From Xenosphaeropsis pyriputrescens (taxonomy: Eukaryota; Ascomycota; Leotiomycetes; Phacidiales; Phacidiaceae), in contig JAGKQE010000108.1 of the NCBI GenBank assembly GCA_022609375.1, forward strand, positions 1 to 64,000: a stretch of 64,000 bases of DNA, read 5' to 3'. The notes under the pieces are model-generated. The model had not been told where the DNA came from and did no database searches. It worked only from the letters and a program-made list of their open reading frames with translations. Below are positions 11,447-24,613 of the stretch, piece after piece; position 1 is the stretch's first letter; each line of letters begins with the position of its first letter. The position numbers were made by a program, and so were the translations under genes.

Positions 11447-12439
11447 ATTTTCAAATAGCGCCGGGCTTCTAAGCCGGAACACCTACACCATTATGAGCAT
11501 CAGGACTCGGCTGATGCGGTTTTGTATGGAGATTTGAGGTAGGGACCTTGTGGTTGGTGATTGAATTTGGCTACAGGGCGCGTCCTTCTGCGTCGGCAGA
11601 ATTGAATGTGAAAGTAATAGCCGACAATATGATTTGAATCTTCACTCAACAATTAATCCTGTGTGCGTGTACAGTGCCTAGAAGACGCTTCTTTCTAATA
11701 GTTGGTGGGAAGGTTAACGTTGTCTGTAACGGTTGACCGTTGACCGTTGACCCTCGAGTCGTCTACGCGCATCAAGGTTTCAATTGTAAAGCGATGCTCC
11801 ACGTCTCAGTGCCGCGAGGTGCTCCATACCTTAATACCTGACGGCTTTTCTATGGGGCGGCTGTCACCGAACCTCTAAATTCAAGCGCAACTCTCCGCCC
11901 GCAAATCGGGATGTAGGATACTTGGTGCTTCTGCAGTAGTTACGACGAAACTATGTACATACCTGTGGTGCTGCATAGTTATATTTGACACCAAAATCGC
12001 AGGGGAAAAATTCACACAGGGACGTATAATTTAAAATCCAAAACCTTTTAAGCACAAATCTAGAAGTGCTAGTGCCAAATTTCGGAGGCTGTATCAAAAA
12101 TCACGAGATTGCAGAATGCCGTAAGCCTTCGCTCGACTACCAGATGTTAATAGAAGCCCACAAGCCAAAATGACATGACAATACAATTGGTGTGCCCAAA
12201 AGCGTCGCGATAATTTTTTTATTTTATAAAGGTACTTGCAAATGGAGTATCCACGGCAGTTCAAACTAAAGCATGCGTTGAGAGAGAAATGGAACTAAGT
12301 GTTTTTCAAATTCATAGAATATGCTCGGATAAGAACTTTTATTCTTTACATGCCCGAGAGGCCTAATCCACGTGATCAGTGAATACAAAAGATCCTTTTG
12401 ATACTTTATCCTTTCTTAGAAGGCAAGAGTCTAGCTAAT
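11447..12439. other. Spacer: RasGAP promoter and RAT1 3' region
   Basis: 993 bp between two minus-strand genes, with no supported ORF. It contains three tandem copies of GTTGACC at 11732-11752, about 290 bp upstream of the RasGAP start codon. The part next to 12439 is probably the RAT1 3' UTR. Confidence 0.5.
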
Positions 12440-15400
12440 TCAATAGCGACCACGGTGAGATCCATTGTTTGGTCCACGATTGTGACCTCCGTTGCGTCCA
12501 TGTGAGGGAGGGGCACCACCATATTCAGGATAATTGGGTTGGTAGCCTGCCTGGGGAGGCATATGTGACTGACCTGGCCATTGATTCTGTCCGCCATATC
12601 CTGGAGGAGGTGGAGGTGCCTGACTGTAACCAGGAGGAGGCGGAGGAGGTGCGTGACCGTAGCCAGGTGGAGGTGGTTGCCAGCCTGGTGGTGGAGCGTA
12701 CTGCGAAGATCCACTACCACTGTAGCCATTGCCACCATATGATTGCGGTTGATTCGGTCTGTAATTGTTATTAGCTTGACCAGCATAATTGAATCCTCCG
12801 CCACGCCCTCGGCCATTGCCATTGTGGTTGCCTCTAAAGGTTACGCCGCCGAAGCTGCGTCCTGAATGGCTCGCGCGGCCTTTAGTTGCTTCAATATCTG
12901 ACTGATTCAATGCTGGGTTCGAGAACTTGACACCACGAAGAAGCATTGACTTGTGTGTGTGGGATGCACGGGGCATTTCGTAGTGTACACTACATCAGTT
13001 AGTTAGTTGATGCTATTATTCTGTGCTGGTGAGTATTCGTACCTGATTGAATGGTCATCGTCCAGACTTGGCATCCCTCCGCTTTCAAGTGGAAAACTAA
13101 GACCACCATGTGGTAGACTTTCATCCTTCTTTTCAATCTTACCAGCTAGACCTTCACTTATCTTTGGGTTGAGTTTGTATATTGGCGAGCCTTGCTTTTT
13201 TGAGTAGAAATTCGACACAATATCATCGTAGAGTTTCGTGTGTGCTTCAGCTACAATGAGAACGTCCTTGCCCATCGTATTACGCGCAGCAACCTCCGGT
13301 GGCAATAAAGGATAGCGTTTTTCCATGGCGCTTAACAGCCTTTTTGGATCAATGAATGGCAGCAGTGCAACACCCTGCCAAGCGAATTTTTTCCCGTTAA
13401 GATCGATAGGAAACTCCTCAGGATAAAAGTCGATAATTTCACTATCCTCGTTTGTCATAAGGTCATGAAAGACCTCAGGAATGGCATGTCGTGATGCAGC
13501 TGGAAGTACACCCATCAGTTGTTCGAATGGTCGGAATATGCGACCCTTCTCAAAGTTGACCTCCATCTTTTCCATGTCCTTAAAATCAGCAGCGAATGGT
13601 GCGTAATGGTAAGGGTAGTACCACTCCCAAGATGGGCATCCTTGAAAGTAATAGAGCAACACCCATGCCAATCCTTCAACATAGGCCCTTCCTACCTTGT
13701 GTCGGAATTCAACGTCCTTGGAGTCAACGTGAAACTTCTGCTCATAATACCTGTCCGCATAACCTTCATCCCACAGGCGAACGTTGTCCACCTGCGCCTC
13801 TTCTACAGGTGTGGCTGAAGTGCTAGGCTCTGGAGTATTGCGACCTGGAGTGCTGCTGCTGTCTTCTTGGATCATTTCTGCCTTCCGTTTACCCAGAGCT
13901 GATGCAGGCGATTTATCTACTGTGTTAACATCAGTCACTTCGGACTCGGGCTCCTCAGAAGTCACCTCCAAGGCGTTCGAGTCTCCTCCCATCAGTTGAC
14001 TTTTGAGAGCTGCTGCGGCGCTCTTATTGGCGAGATTGGCCTTATAAATTGCTCCACGGTTGACGAGCATGTCATGTGTCATTTGTCTGGCCTCCTTCGT
14101 AACATTTGCAGGCGCAAACAATGGCAAGCCTGCTGGACCAGCGCTAGCATCTTGAATACCATCTCTAACAACAGGCGTGGGCGAATTGAAGCTGCCACTG
14201 TTACTGCCTTGACGGTTGAAGTTGTTCTGTTCTTGCAGCTTACGTCTCTTGGCACCTGCTTCCCTTCTCTCCTCTGTCTGTCTCCTTCTACGAAAGATAG
14301 CATCTTCCTGTTTGGCTAGTCCGTCAAGAATAAACTGAGCTCTCTCGAGATCTACATGTCCGTCCTTTGTAAGGTAGCCACCCATGAAAGGGATGTTGTC
14401 TCTCCAGATCGCAATTAACGTGTCGATACCATTCTCGCGAATTTCCAAACTGGGTAGATGTGGAAGAAAATCGTTGCCAACGAAAAAGCACATGAAGACC
14501 CAGTCATCCAGTGCTCTCTCGAGATCAAACCGAAATGGTTGGCTGGGCACATACATCTCGGCCTCAAGGTACTCTCGAAGTATCGACACGTGAAGCCAAA
14601 TGAAAGGTTTCTGCGACTGCGCCTTATCCTTTTCATCGAATTCTCCATCCTTCTTCTTTGCTTCACCTCGACACTCTCTAGCCATATGTCCTTTCTGCCC
14701 ACAAATTCGACAGCCGCTAGCCTTTGAGTCTTGATGAAAAACGTCCTCTCTTAGAATACGGAAGTGGGGTTCATGAGTAGCTAGTCCAAGCATGATCAAA
14801 TCGGCATCAAGACCGTACATCACGTGTCGAGTGTTGGGGTCGTGCTCTGGCGACGATCTTTGAGATCTAATAAATTCCATGATCTTGTGTTCACCTTCGC
14901 CCGGGACAGTAGAATCAGATATGATGACCTTCATCTTTGCCCATGCAGGATCCGTATTGAGCTTATAAGCACACCAGTATCTCAGACTGGCAGCCAATAT
15001 GTCCATGAAGGGGGTTCCGGGAGTAATGGCGTTACTGTCCCAAGTCTTCTTGTTCGCCGCAGCGTCCGATGAATCGTCGAAATTCGCACCTTTCTGCGAC
15101 TTGAGCATCTTCATGAATTGCTCCTTGTCAGCATCCTTCTCCTTGGCCTCTTGTGCAGAGCGAAAGCGACGGGATCGCTGCTGGTTCATCTTGGCTCGTG
15201 GAGCTACTCCATCTATAGTTCATTTGTAAATTAGATATTGTTGGATAAGTATCAGGATCGGAGAAGGACAGACGTACCAACAGCAATCATGAGAAGTTTT
15301 CGTGGGCGAACCATGTTCACAACTCGCTCCGTGTATTTGAAGATTTCCATCATCATCTCCTCTTCATCCTGCGGAGGTGGACGATCTTCTGGATGCGAGC

Positions 15401-15584
15401 AAGGATGGACTATACCATTCATATCAAGGTACAGGTTGTCAAATTCCTCATCATTCGGATTAGGACCCGTTGTATCAACTGGTATGATTTGACCATCGAT
15501 TTCGCGAGGCTGTTCCTCAATGACCGGCGAAACAATCTTTGGATATTTGGTAGACAGCCATCTGAACAATGCTGGTACGCCCAT
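12440..15584 (-). CDS. RAT1: Nuclear 5'-3' exoribonuclease 2 (Rat1/Xrn2)
   Basis: Predicted 1008 residues. This nuclear exonuclease degrades RNA with a 5' monophosphate, and acts in rRNA and snoRNA trimming and in torpedo termination of RNA polymerase II. Exons: 15584-15278, 15212-13043, 12989-12440, all in phase. The N-terminus MGVPALFRWLSTKYPK is the XRN start. Acidic catalytic blocks follow: LYLDMNGI, the SDSTVPGEGEHKI block, YGLDADLIML and VGNDFLPHLPSL. A CCHC zinc knuckle lies at C270-x2-C273-x4-H278-x4-C283, as in filamentous-fungal Rat1 and absent from cytoplasmic Xrn1. The conserved SHTHKSMLLRGVKF segment starts the last exon. The C-terminal 120 residues are Gly/Arg- then Pro/Gly/Tyr-rich and look disordered. 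The assignment to Rat1 rather than Xrn1 is firm. Confidence 0.96.
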
Positions 15585-16310
15585 ATTGATTTCGTGACCG
15601 AAGAGGATTTGCGGATTCTATTTGGTGTATTTAATATGTGCAATGATTTCGGACAATTGAAACGACGTCGGTACAGCTTCACACGAAGTAAGCTTCGAAT
15701 TAGTCGGGCGTGCAGAAGGACTGCAGCTGAAGGAATAAGGAATTTGCTGATATGTAGGAATCCATATATTTAGTTGCCGATGTTTGTTTTGAGGGCTCGC
15801 GTTTGCGACTGAACCTTGAGTGTTCACCTTTGCAATGGAAATGATAGAATCCAAGAAAGGACATCAGGAAAATGTACATTGTCGCGCGGCTGCAACTTCA
15901 AGTTCAGATCTCATTGAGATCTTGCCTCTAACCGATTATAGATTAGATCATGTCGGAAGCGGCCGCAAACCTTTATTGTCCCCCCCAATGTTTTGGCGTT
16001 TTGATTGGTGTAGGTGCGATTCGTGCAGCAGCGCAGCAGCAGCAGCAGCTTGATCCTCGGGTTTGCGTGTTATTATGGGAACAATTATGGATTAAATATA
16101 AAAGACAACTTTGTGATGCCAACTCGTCACAACACTTCGCAGAGCTACGCATACCTTGTTTAATCATCTTTGCCCTCAGAGTTGACTTTTCGTTTTAGGA
16201 TTACATACTAATCATATTGACCTTCCATTGCGATGCTCTACCGCTCATCGCCATAAAGGAGCATTCGAAGCTCGATCTCTCTTGCCAGCTAATGGCTACT
16301 GTTAGCAGCA
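15585..16310. promoter_or_regulatory. Divergent promoter region, RAT1 / USO1
   Basis: 726 bp between the two start codons, with no ORF of note. It includes a GCA trinucleotide run at 16025-16049 inside the presumed USO1 5' UTR or promoter. Initiation sites cannot be placed from sequence alone. Confidence 0.5.
16025..16049 (+). repeat. (GCA)n microsatellite
   Basis: A short, slightly interrupted GCA repeat about 260 bp upstream of the USO1 start codon. Confidence 0.8.
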
Positions 16311-19300
16311 ATGTTCGCAATCGCAACAACACCAGCTAAGAAGCAGACCGCGACTGAAACGATTAGCACTTTGTCAGGTCGGCTTACATCTGCGACCCTG
16401 TTAGAAGATCGCCGCGCTGCGATACTTGGCCTTCGAAGTTTCGCAAAGGAATATCCGGCGTCAGTTGCATCGGGTGCTTTACGAGGTCTGATAGGGAGCC
16501 TCAACAACGATGGAGAGGATGTTGATACAGTTAAGGTCGTACTTGAGACCTTGTTAATGCTGTTTAATCCAAACGAGAACAGCCCTGAGGCTTCAGAAGA
16601 GATCACACTCTGGCTTGCAGACGAGTTCACCCAGAGACAAGACAACATTACCATACTCTTGGATTTACTGGATACGGCCGATTTCTATTCTCGGCTGTAT
16701 TCCTTGCAGCTTCTTCTTGCGATTCTTTTGCTGCGTCCTGCCAGGACCGAAGAATGCGTATTCACAGCGCCTCTGGGCATTTCAAGACTTGTCTCAGTCC
16801 TCGACGATTCAAGAGATGTTGTCAGAAATGAGGGCGTTGCACTGCTAACATCTTTGACTCCCGAGTCAACGGAACTGCAGAAACTTGTTGCATTCGAAAA
16901 CACCTTCGATCGAGTATTTCACATTATCAATCAGGAGGGATCCCTGACGCATGGGGATAGGATAATTGAAGACTGCCTAGTCTTATTGGCAAATCTTCTT
17001 CGCCTAAATACCTCGAATCAGTCATTCTTCCGCGAGACAGGATGTGTGCCAAAACTTGCTCGTTTGCTTAAGGATGCTCTCAGTGGCCAAGAAGATACAG
17101 AAGAAGTGGCAGATTGGGTACGCGAGCAGCGCGGTCGGAACGTATTTGCGTTGCTCGCCGTAATCAGGCTTTTTCTTGTGAGGGGTGCAGTTGGTGTTCA
17201 CTTGAATCAAGCCTCGTTTTGGCAAAATGGAGTATTGATTCAAGCATTGCAACTAGCATTCAGTCGCTCAACAGAGATGCGTATTAAGTCAGAGGTGTGC
17301 TTGCTATGATTTGCGTGTTTGCGTAATAGACTAACAAAATATGCTAGGCTCTTGTGACATGCGCAGATCTGATCAGGGGAAATCGCAATTTACAAGAAGC
17401 CTTCGCTCAGCTGCAGGTCACCTCTGTTCTCGACAATTCTCTACTGTCCCCCGAAACCAAAACTTCAGAGAATGGTATTCCTAAGGTCTATGTCATAGAT
17501 GGTTTGTTGGACCTCACACTGAGCGTTTCCTCTTTACAGGCCTTTGATACCCGTCTTGCCGCATGTGAATGTATGAAAGCATATCTCTTTCAACATCCAG
17601 GCATCAGATTACACTTCATTCGACGTGCTATAGACGGCTACTTATCAGGAGCAGACGAAACTGCTAATGTTTTGACGACCCTAATGAGAAGTTCTGACGC
17701 CTCTGGTACTGTTGATCCGTACCGGCATTGGCTTGCAGCAGTCATATTGTTTCACCTCATATTTGAGGATGTTGAGGCCAAGACACTGGCCATGACTGTG
17801 GCGGAAGGAGATGCAGAAAAAGGCGAAGAGGTTGTCACTTGCATACAGACTATTAGTGCTAATCTCATTGCTGGTATTGAGAAAAGTGAGGACGGACGCG
17901 TTCTTGTAGGCTATTTAATGCTGCTATGTGGCTGGTTGTTCGAAGATCCGGATGCCGTGAACGATTTCTTAAGTGAAGGCAGCAACATTCAAAGTCTTGT
18001 ACAAGCGGTTATACAAAACAGTACGGATAATCCGATCGTTCAGGGGTTGTGCGCCATGTTACTCGGGATTGTCTACGAATTCTCCACCAAAGACTCACCC
18101 ATTCCTCGAGCCACATTGCATCCTATCCTGATCTCTCGGATGGGAAGAGAACTATACATCGACCGGATTACTAAGCTGCGAAACCACACATTGTTGCGAG
18201 ACTACGAAGTTATACCCCAAAGACTTGATTTGACGCCCTTCGGAATGCTCCCAGATGTGTTCTTCGATCAAACCTTCGTGGATTTCGCAAAGGACAACTT
18301 TAGTCGACTAATCCGTGCAATCGATCGCGACCCTGGTTTCGAGATCCCTGTTGTCGCAAATGGAATACAAAAGGGCATATCTCGAGACATGGTCGACTCG
18401 CTTCGTTCTGAAGTGAAAGAGAAGTCAATAGCTCTTGAAGAAGCCGAGGCGAGACTTGTTACGTTGGATAGACAGTTCAGTCAGGAACGAGCTGATAACA
18501 AGAGAGCCAAGGAGACCGCAGCTATTGAACTTGCAAGAATTAGGAAGGTCAACGATGCTCTACAGCGTCATCAAGAAGAAGAAATGAGGTCAGCATGCGT
18601 CCTTGCAGTTATAAGCCCTTTTACTGATTTATGCAGCAAAATTCGAGCAGATACCGAGAAAACAATCGAGGAAAACCAGCGCGAGCGTGAGGAATATGTC
18701 AGGTAAAGATTTTAACTGTTTCTTCTGCGAGATTGCTGCTAATATGCCCAGGAAATTTGAGTTGGATAATGAGAAAAAAACACAAGACCTACAAAGACAG
18801 TTAGAGCATGTTCGACGTGCAGCTGAAGGCGATGTTGATCGAATTCGACGACGAACCGATGCGGAAATTGCTGATTTGAAAACCACACTGGCCAGATTAC
18901 AAACTGAATTAGAACAGGTAAGCGCGTTCATACATCGGCTGTAGATCTTGAACAGTAAATAGCTCATATGGGAACTAGGCCACCAAAGAGCATGCTGATG
19001 GACTGAAATCCGCTCGTGAGGAGCTGCTGAAGCAGTTGGATGCCCAGATCTTACTTGCTAGGAGCTCAGCAAACAAGGCCACACAGCTTGAAAAGAAACA
19101 TTCAGACATACAAGGACTTCTTGAAGCGCAAACCTTACGATCAAAGACGGCCGAGGAAACAGCTGCTGCCTGTGAAATACGTGAAAAAGCAAATAAAGAG
19201 AGATTTGCACGGGTACGTATTCGACTTTCCTCGTCGAACACCGCCTTACAGAGTCACTGGGAACGTGCTAATGCTGAACAATTGACAGATGGAGGCTCAG

Positions 19301-19655
19301 TTTGCTACGAAAGATAAATCATTAACAGAAAAGGACGCTTCCATTGCTGAAAAGGTAAAGATGCTTGCGGACAAGGAAAGTGCACTTGCAGAGAAAGAAT
19401 CGGCCAAGGATGCGGTCCAAAGTGAACTTGATGATCTCCTGATGGTCTTTGGTGATCTGGAGGATAAGGTCTCAAGATACAAGGTGGGAAACTGCTTCCT
19501 CATATTTAAAAAGATAATGACTGAAAATCTAGGAACGACTCAAGTCTCTTGGCGAAGTCTTGTCGGATGATGAAGATGAAGACGCAGATCAGGACAATGA
19601 CGAGGAAGAGGACGAGGGCAGTCATGAAGACAAAGATGAGGAAGACGTGGATTGA
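16311..19655 (+). CDS. USO1: Vesicle tethering factor Uso1/p115
   Basis: Predicted 1002 residues. It tethers ER-derived COPII vesicles at the Golgi before SNARE fusion. Exons: 16311-17294, 17348-18588, 18637-18702, 18752-18917, 18979-19212, 19289-19483, 19533-19655, all in phase. The N-terminal two thirds are the armadillo-like p115 head, including the fungal block ISTLSGRLTSATLLEDRRAA near residue 20. From about residue 700 the sequence becomes heptad-rich coiled coil (many Lys/Glu/Ala), and the last 25 residues are almost all Asp/Glu, the acidic tail typical of the family. Intron 18589-18636 is 48 nt with no stop in frame. I splice it because reading through would put a hydrophobic, Cys-containing run in the coiled coil. 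The start ATG gives a standard family N-terminus. Confidence 0.94.
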
Positions 19656-20220
19656 TTGTTTGATGGCGAGGATCTACTTCAATCTTCAAGTCGGTGCGAA
19701 TGCATGGAAATGCCCCTTTAATGAGCACTCTCCACCAGGAGAGGCATATTCAGTGGTGTTGAGAAAAAAGGGACTGAGCTCCGAACACATAACATAAATA
19801 GCATACGCTTATATATCATACTTCAATCTGAGTTGATATGAAATCTAGGAGACTTCCTGCGATGTTACTAACGGCAGATGTTTAGGACGCTAAAAATGTC
19901 ATTGTAGTCATTCATTACCTAAAAGCTCCATTTATTCATGACTGTGATTCATCTTGTTGTTTCTCACATTTGAAGGGCGTTGTGTACGTATTACATGTAA
20001 TATGTGGCCACTGACTCACACGAAGGAAATAAAAATATTCGCGGCCATAAGTTTCGCCGGACCCCACCAGCTAAGGTATGAGTAACTGCAGCTCAGAATC
20101 TCATACAAAGTACCGAAACGCTGCGCAGCTTTACGAAGTCTTCCAACACTTCGACACTCCAAAAACATCCCGTGGGATCATAGATATAAACCCAGAGCTT
20201 TCTGGACTGCAGCAGAAGCC
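19656..20220. other. Spacer between USO1 and ILS1
   Basis: 565 bp between tandem plus-strand genes, holding the USO1 3' UTR and ILS1 promoter. No supported ORF. Confidence 0.5.
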
Positions 20221-23200
20221 ATGTCTATTGACTTCCCTAAGGAAGAGGAAGTTGTACTTCAGCGGTGGAAGGAAATCAAGGCTTTTGAGCGTCAGGTGGG
20301 TTATTATCACAAACTTACTGACATTCTTGCTGACACGATTAGATCGAATTGTCGCAAGGTCGAAAACCATACACATTCTATGATGGACCACCCTTTGCTA
20401 CGGGTCTTCCCCACTACGGGCACTTGCTTGCGTCCACCATCAAGGACATCATTCCACGCTACTGGTCCATGAAAGGTTACCATGTTGAGCGACGCTTTGG
20501 ATGGGACACACATGGTCTCCCAATTGAGCATGAAATTGATAAGAAGTTTGGTATCTCGGGAAAGGACGCGGTATTGAAGATGGGCTTGGACAAATACAAT
20601 GAAGAATGCCGAGCCATTGTCATGAGATACTCCAGTGAATGGCGCACAACAATTGACAGACTTGGACGCTGGATTGATTTTGACAACGACTACAAGGTCA
20701 GTCTAATTTCTCAGTTCCCTCTCTGTTCCGAAAATCATTAACCATGCAATGTAGACTATGGACACCTCATACATGGAATCTACCTGGTGGGTGTTTAGAC
20801 AATTGTTTGACAAAGGCTCTGTCTACCAGGGATATAAGGTCATGCCGTACTCAACTGCTCTCACAACAGCATTGAGTAATTTCGAAGCCAACCAAAATTA
20901 CCAGGATGTCCAAGACCCTGCTGTCGTTGTCTCTTTCCCCCTCCTCGAAGATCCAAAGACAAGCTTGCTCGCATGGACTACGACGCCTTGGACGCTGCCT
21001 TCCCACACAGGACTTGCAGCGCATCCAGATTTCGAGTACGTCAAGATCTTCGATGAGAAGTCGGGTCAAAACTACATTTTGCTCGAAAAGTTGCTCGGTA
21101 CGCTGTACAAAGACCCCAAGAAAGCCAAATACAAGGTCCTGGAGAAAATTAAAGGTCGCGATATGCTTGGTTGGAAATATGAGCCATTATTCGATTACTT
21201 TTACGATGATTTCAAAGACAAGGGATTCCAAGTTCTGAATGCGGATTATGTCACAGACGACAGTGGCGTGGGTATTGTCCACCAAGCTCCAGCTTTCGGT
21301 GAGGAAGATTACAATGTTGCCATGGCTGCGGGAGTTATCAGTGAACATCGTGCGCCACCTAATCCAGTTGACGAGCGCGGCCTTTTCACAGCAGAAGTTC
21401 GGGATTTTGCCGGCATGCATGTAAAGGCTGCTGACAAAGCCATCATTAAGCACTTGAAGGGTACCGGTAGACTCATTGTGGATTCCCAGATCAAGCATAG
21501 TTATCCAATGTGTTACAGATCCGATACACCACTTATCTACCGCGCTGTTCCCGCATGGTTCGTTCGAATTCCAGAAATCGTACCGCAGATGTTGAAGAAC
21601 ATTGAAGGATCTCATTGGGTCCCTTCGTTTGTCAAAGAAAAACGCTTTGCTAACTGGATCACAAACGCGCGTGATTGGAATGTATCAAGAAACAGATACT
21701 GGGGCACTCCAATTCCGTTATGGGTCAGTGATGACTTGCAAGAACGCGTCTGTGTTGGAAGCGTAGCTGAGCTCAAGGAACTGAGTGGCTACGAGGGAGA
21801 ACTTACAGATATCCACCGTGACAAGATCGATCACATCACCATTCCTAGTAGGATGGGCAAGGGTGTCTTACGACGTGTTGAGGAGGTGTTCGACTGTTGG
21901 TTTGAGTCAGGAAGCATGCCTTACGCTGCTCAGCATTACCCCTTCGAGAACAAAGAAGTTTTTGAAAAGTCATTCCCAGGAGACTTCATTGCTGAAGGTC
22001 TCGACCAGACCAGAGGTTGGTTTTATACCATGTTGGTTCTTGGAACGCATCTCTTCGGTGTTTCGCCTTTCAAGAATTGCGTTGTCAATGGCATTGTTCT
22101 CGCAGAAGATGGCAAGAAGATGTCAAAGAGATTGAAGAACTACCCAGATCCTGGAATTGTTATGGAGAAGTACGGCTCGGATGCATTGCGCCTATACTTA
22201 ATCAACTCACCTGTTGTTCGCGCAGAGCCATTGCGTTTCAAGGAGTCAGGCGTCAAGGAGGTAGTGGCAAAGGTTCTTCTCCCGTTGTGGAACAGCTATA
22301 AGTTCTTCGAAGGTCAAGTAGCACTTTTGAAGAAGATCGAGAACGTCGATTATGTGTTCGACCCTTCTGCTGGAACCAAGAACACAAATGTGATGGACCG
22401 ATGGATTCTGGCTAGTTGTCAAAGTCTCCTCAAGTTCGTCAACGAAGAGATGGCTGGTAAGGGTTTCAACTTGTGATGGGTAACAAAATCAACTAACTCG
22501 TACAGGTTACCGTCTGTACACCGTTGTCCCACGTCTGTTGGATTTGATTGACAACACTACCAATTGGTACATTCGTTTCAATCGTAAGAGACTGAAGGGT
22601 GAGCTCGGGCTTGAGGATACCAAGCACGCATTGAACACCCTCTTTGAGGTACTGTTCACCCTCACCCGTGGCCTTGCCCCATTCACTCCTTTCATCACAG
22701 ACAACATTTATCAACGTCTCCTTCCTCATATTCCGAAATCTCTTCAGGGAGAGGATTCAAGGAGTGTCCATTTCCTTCCGTTCCCAGATGTACGAGAAGA
22801 ACTCTTCGACGAAGAAATTGAGCGAAGGGTTGGCCGAATGCAGCGTGTCATCGAGCTCGCCAGAGTGTCTCGTGAGCGCCGCACTGTTGGCTTGAAGACC
22901 CCACTAAAGACCTTAATTGTCATCCACCCAGATCCGGTATACTTGGATGATGTCCGCTCACTGGAAGGGTACATTACCGAGGAGTTGAATGTCCATGATT
23001 TGGTATTGTCCTCTGACGAAGCCAAATACAACGTTCAATACAGTGTTGGTGCGGATTGGCCCGTTCTTGGGAAGAAGTTGAAGAAAGAAGTACAGAAGGT
23101 GAAGAAGGCTTTGCCGGACCTCACCAGTGAGCAAGTCCACAAATTTGTCATCAACAAAACCATCAGTGTTGCTGGCATTGAGCTCGAGCAAGGTGATCTC

Positions 23201-23611
23201 TTAGTGAAGCGCGGATTGAAGGAAGATGAATCTTCTAAGAACCTGGAAACCAATACCGACGATGATGTCCTCATCATCTTGGACGCCGAGTTGTACCCGG
23301 AGCTCGCAGATGAGGGTCTAGCTCGTGAGATCATCAATCGCGTGCAGAGACTCCGGAAGAAAGCCGGTCTCCAACCCACCGATGACATCAAGATGGAATA
23401 TCACGTCACTGCAGACCCTGATAGCATAGGTCTAGAGAAAGTCTTTGTCAGCCAGGCTAAAGGTCTTGAGAAGGCACTGCGTAGACCTGTCGACAAGCAT
23501 GTAGTCACCGAAGTACAGACTCAGGAGGGGAGTCCAAAGGATGATGTCATTTTGCAAGAGGCGCAGGAGATTCAAAAGGCAACGTTCATGCTTCGACTTG
23601 TGAAGTTGTAG
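20221..23611 (+). CDS. ILS1: Cytosolic isoleucyl-tRNA synthetase
   Basis: Predicted 1078 residues. It charges tRNA-Ile with isoleucine using ATP. Exons: 20221-20295, 20343-20696, 20755-22456, 22506-23611, all in phase. Class I signatures are present: HYGH at residues 49-52 (the HIGH motif) following the FYDGPPFATG block, and KMSKR at 598-602. The editing (CP1) insertion lies between them, with the TTPWTLPSHTGLA block. The anticodon-binding domain and C-terminal eukaryotic extension follow. The strong match to the eukaryotic cytosolic type, and the lack of a mitochondrial presequence before MSIDFPKEEE, argue for the cytosolic enzyme. A separate mitochondrial IleRS gene is expected elsewhere. 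Confidence 0.96.
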
Positions 23612-24613
23612 ATAGATAACAAGACTATGATGCTCATACGAAGTTACGAGTGATAAGCACATAATAGGGATATCAGAGCATCGCATATAGATACCAATCA
23701 GGTTTGAGACGTATTAAACCCCGTAGCGCCTAAACTCTGCTAATCTTGAACCTATTTGCAATGGACCCAACAGTTTTTGATTGGAGAACGGTTGTCAAAT
23801 CTCTCTTAGCAAGCCACCTTAATTGAATTGACCTAAATCGAAAGGCCCAGAATGGCATGCTATAGAGGTGAACAAGGATGTACATGTTGGTGTTCTTAGG
23901 ATCATACTTTGGGACGAATCAGAATTCATGGCTGACACGCGGCTAGATCTAACTCGATCAAGAGCCACGTAGATGTACAACTTTCGGTGTATTTGGGAAA
24001 CCCATATTGCATAAGAGCATCTGTCCAGAGTTATTATGTGACACGCTTATGATTTTCCGACAGAGAGATTCAAGCATTGTAATAAGAGCTCAGGGTTCTA
24101 GACGCTTATGGCGCTACTCACCGTGGAAGCCTTTCTCTTCAATCCATGTTCTTTTGCTTGTGTGGCTTTCAGAAGCTAATGAGGTGGTGCACCGAATATG
24201 AAGTGGTAGTTTATGTGCAAATATAAATATCAAGAGTACGAGACACTGCTTACAACACTCTTCGAAGATTGCAGGCGGTAGCATAGCTTTGATCATAGCC
24301 AGAAGAAACCTAGCAACCGACATTGCTCAGCCTTCCTCAATCCCTGTGAACGCCTCGAACAAATGGCAAATGCTTTCAGTCATATGTGGTGATCTCATTC
24401 TCATGTGTATCCTGTTTGGGCAATTTTGCAACATGTATGGGTAACAATACATATACGACGCTCCGGTTTTATATCATTGTGAAAGGCACATGCCAAGCAT
24501 GGAGGGGGGAAGAGAAGAATTGAAGTGCTCGCTTCTCGTGCGGGTTGGTATTACAAGAGGTTACCTCTCTATTTTAGTATTTAGGAATCGTATGTCAAAC
24601 GTCTGCTCTTGGT
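23612..24613. other. Spacer between convergent ILS1 and GRX4
   Basis: About 1 kb between convergent genes, probably two 3' UTRs. I find no coding or RNA gene that I can support. Confidence 0.5.

Noticed and set aside
12406..12822. Minus-strand open frame overlapping the RAT1 3' end
   Set aside because: It is another frame of the Gly/Pro-rich RAT1 tail, biased to His/Leu/Val by the repeats, with no domain.
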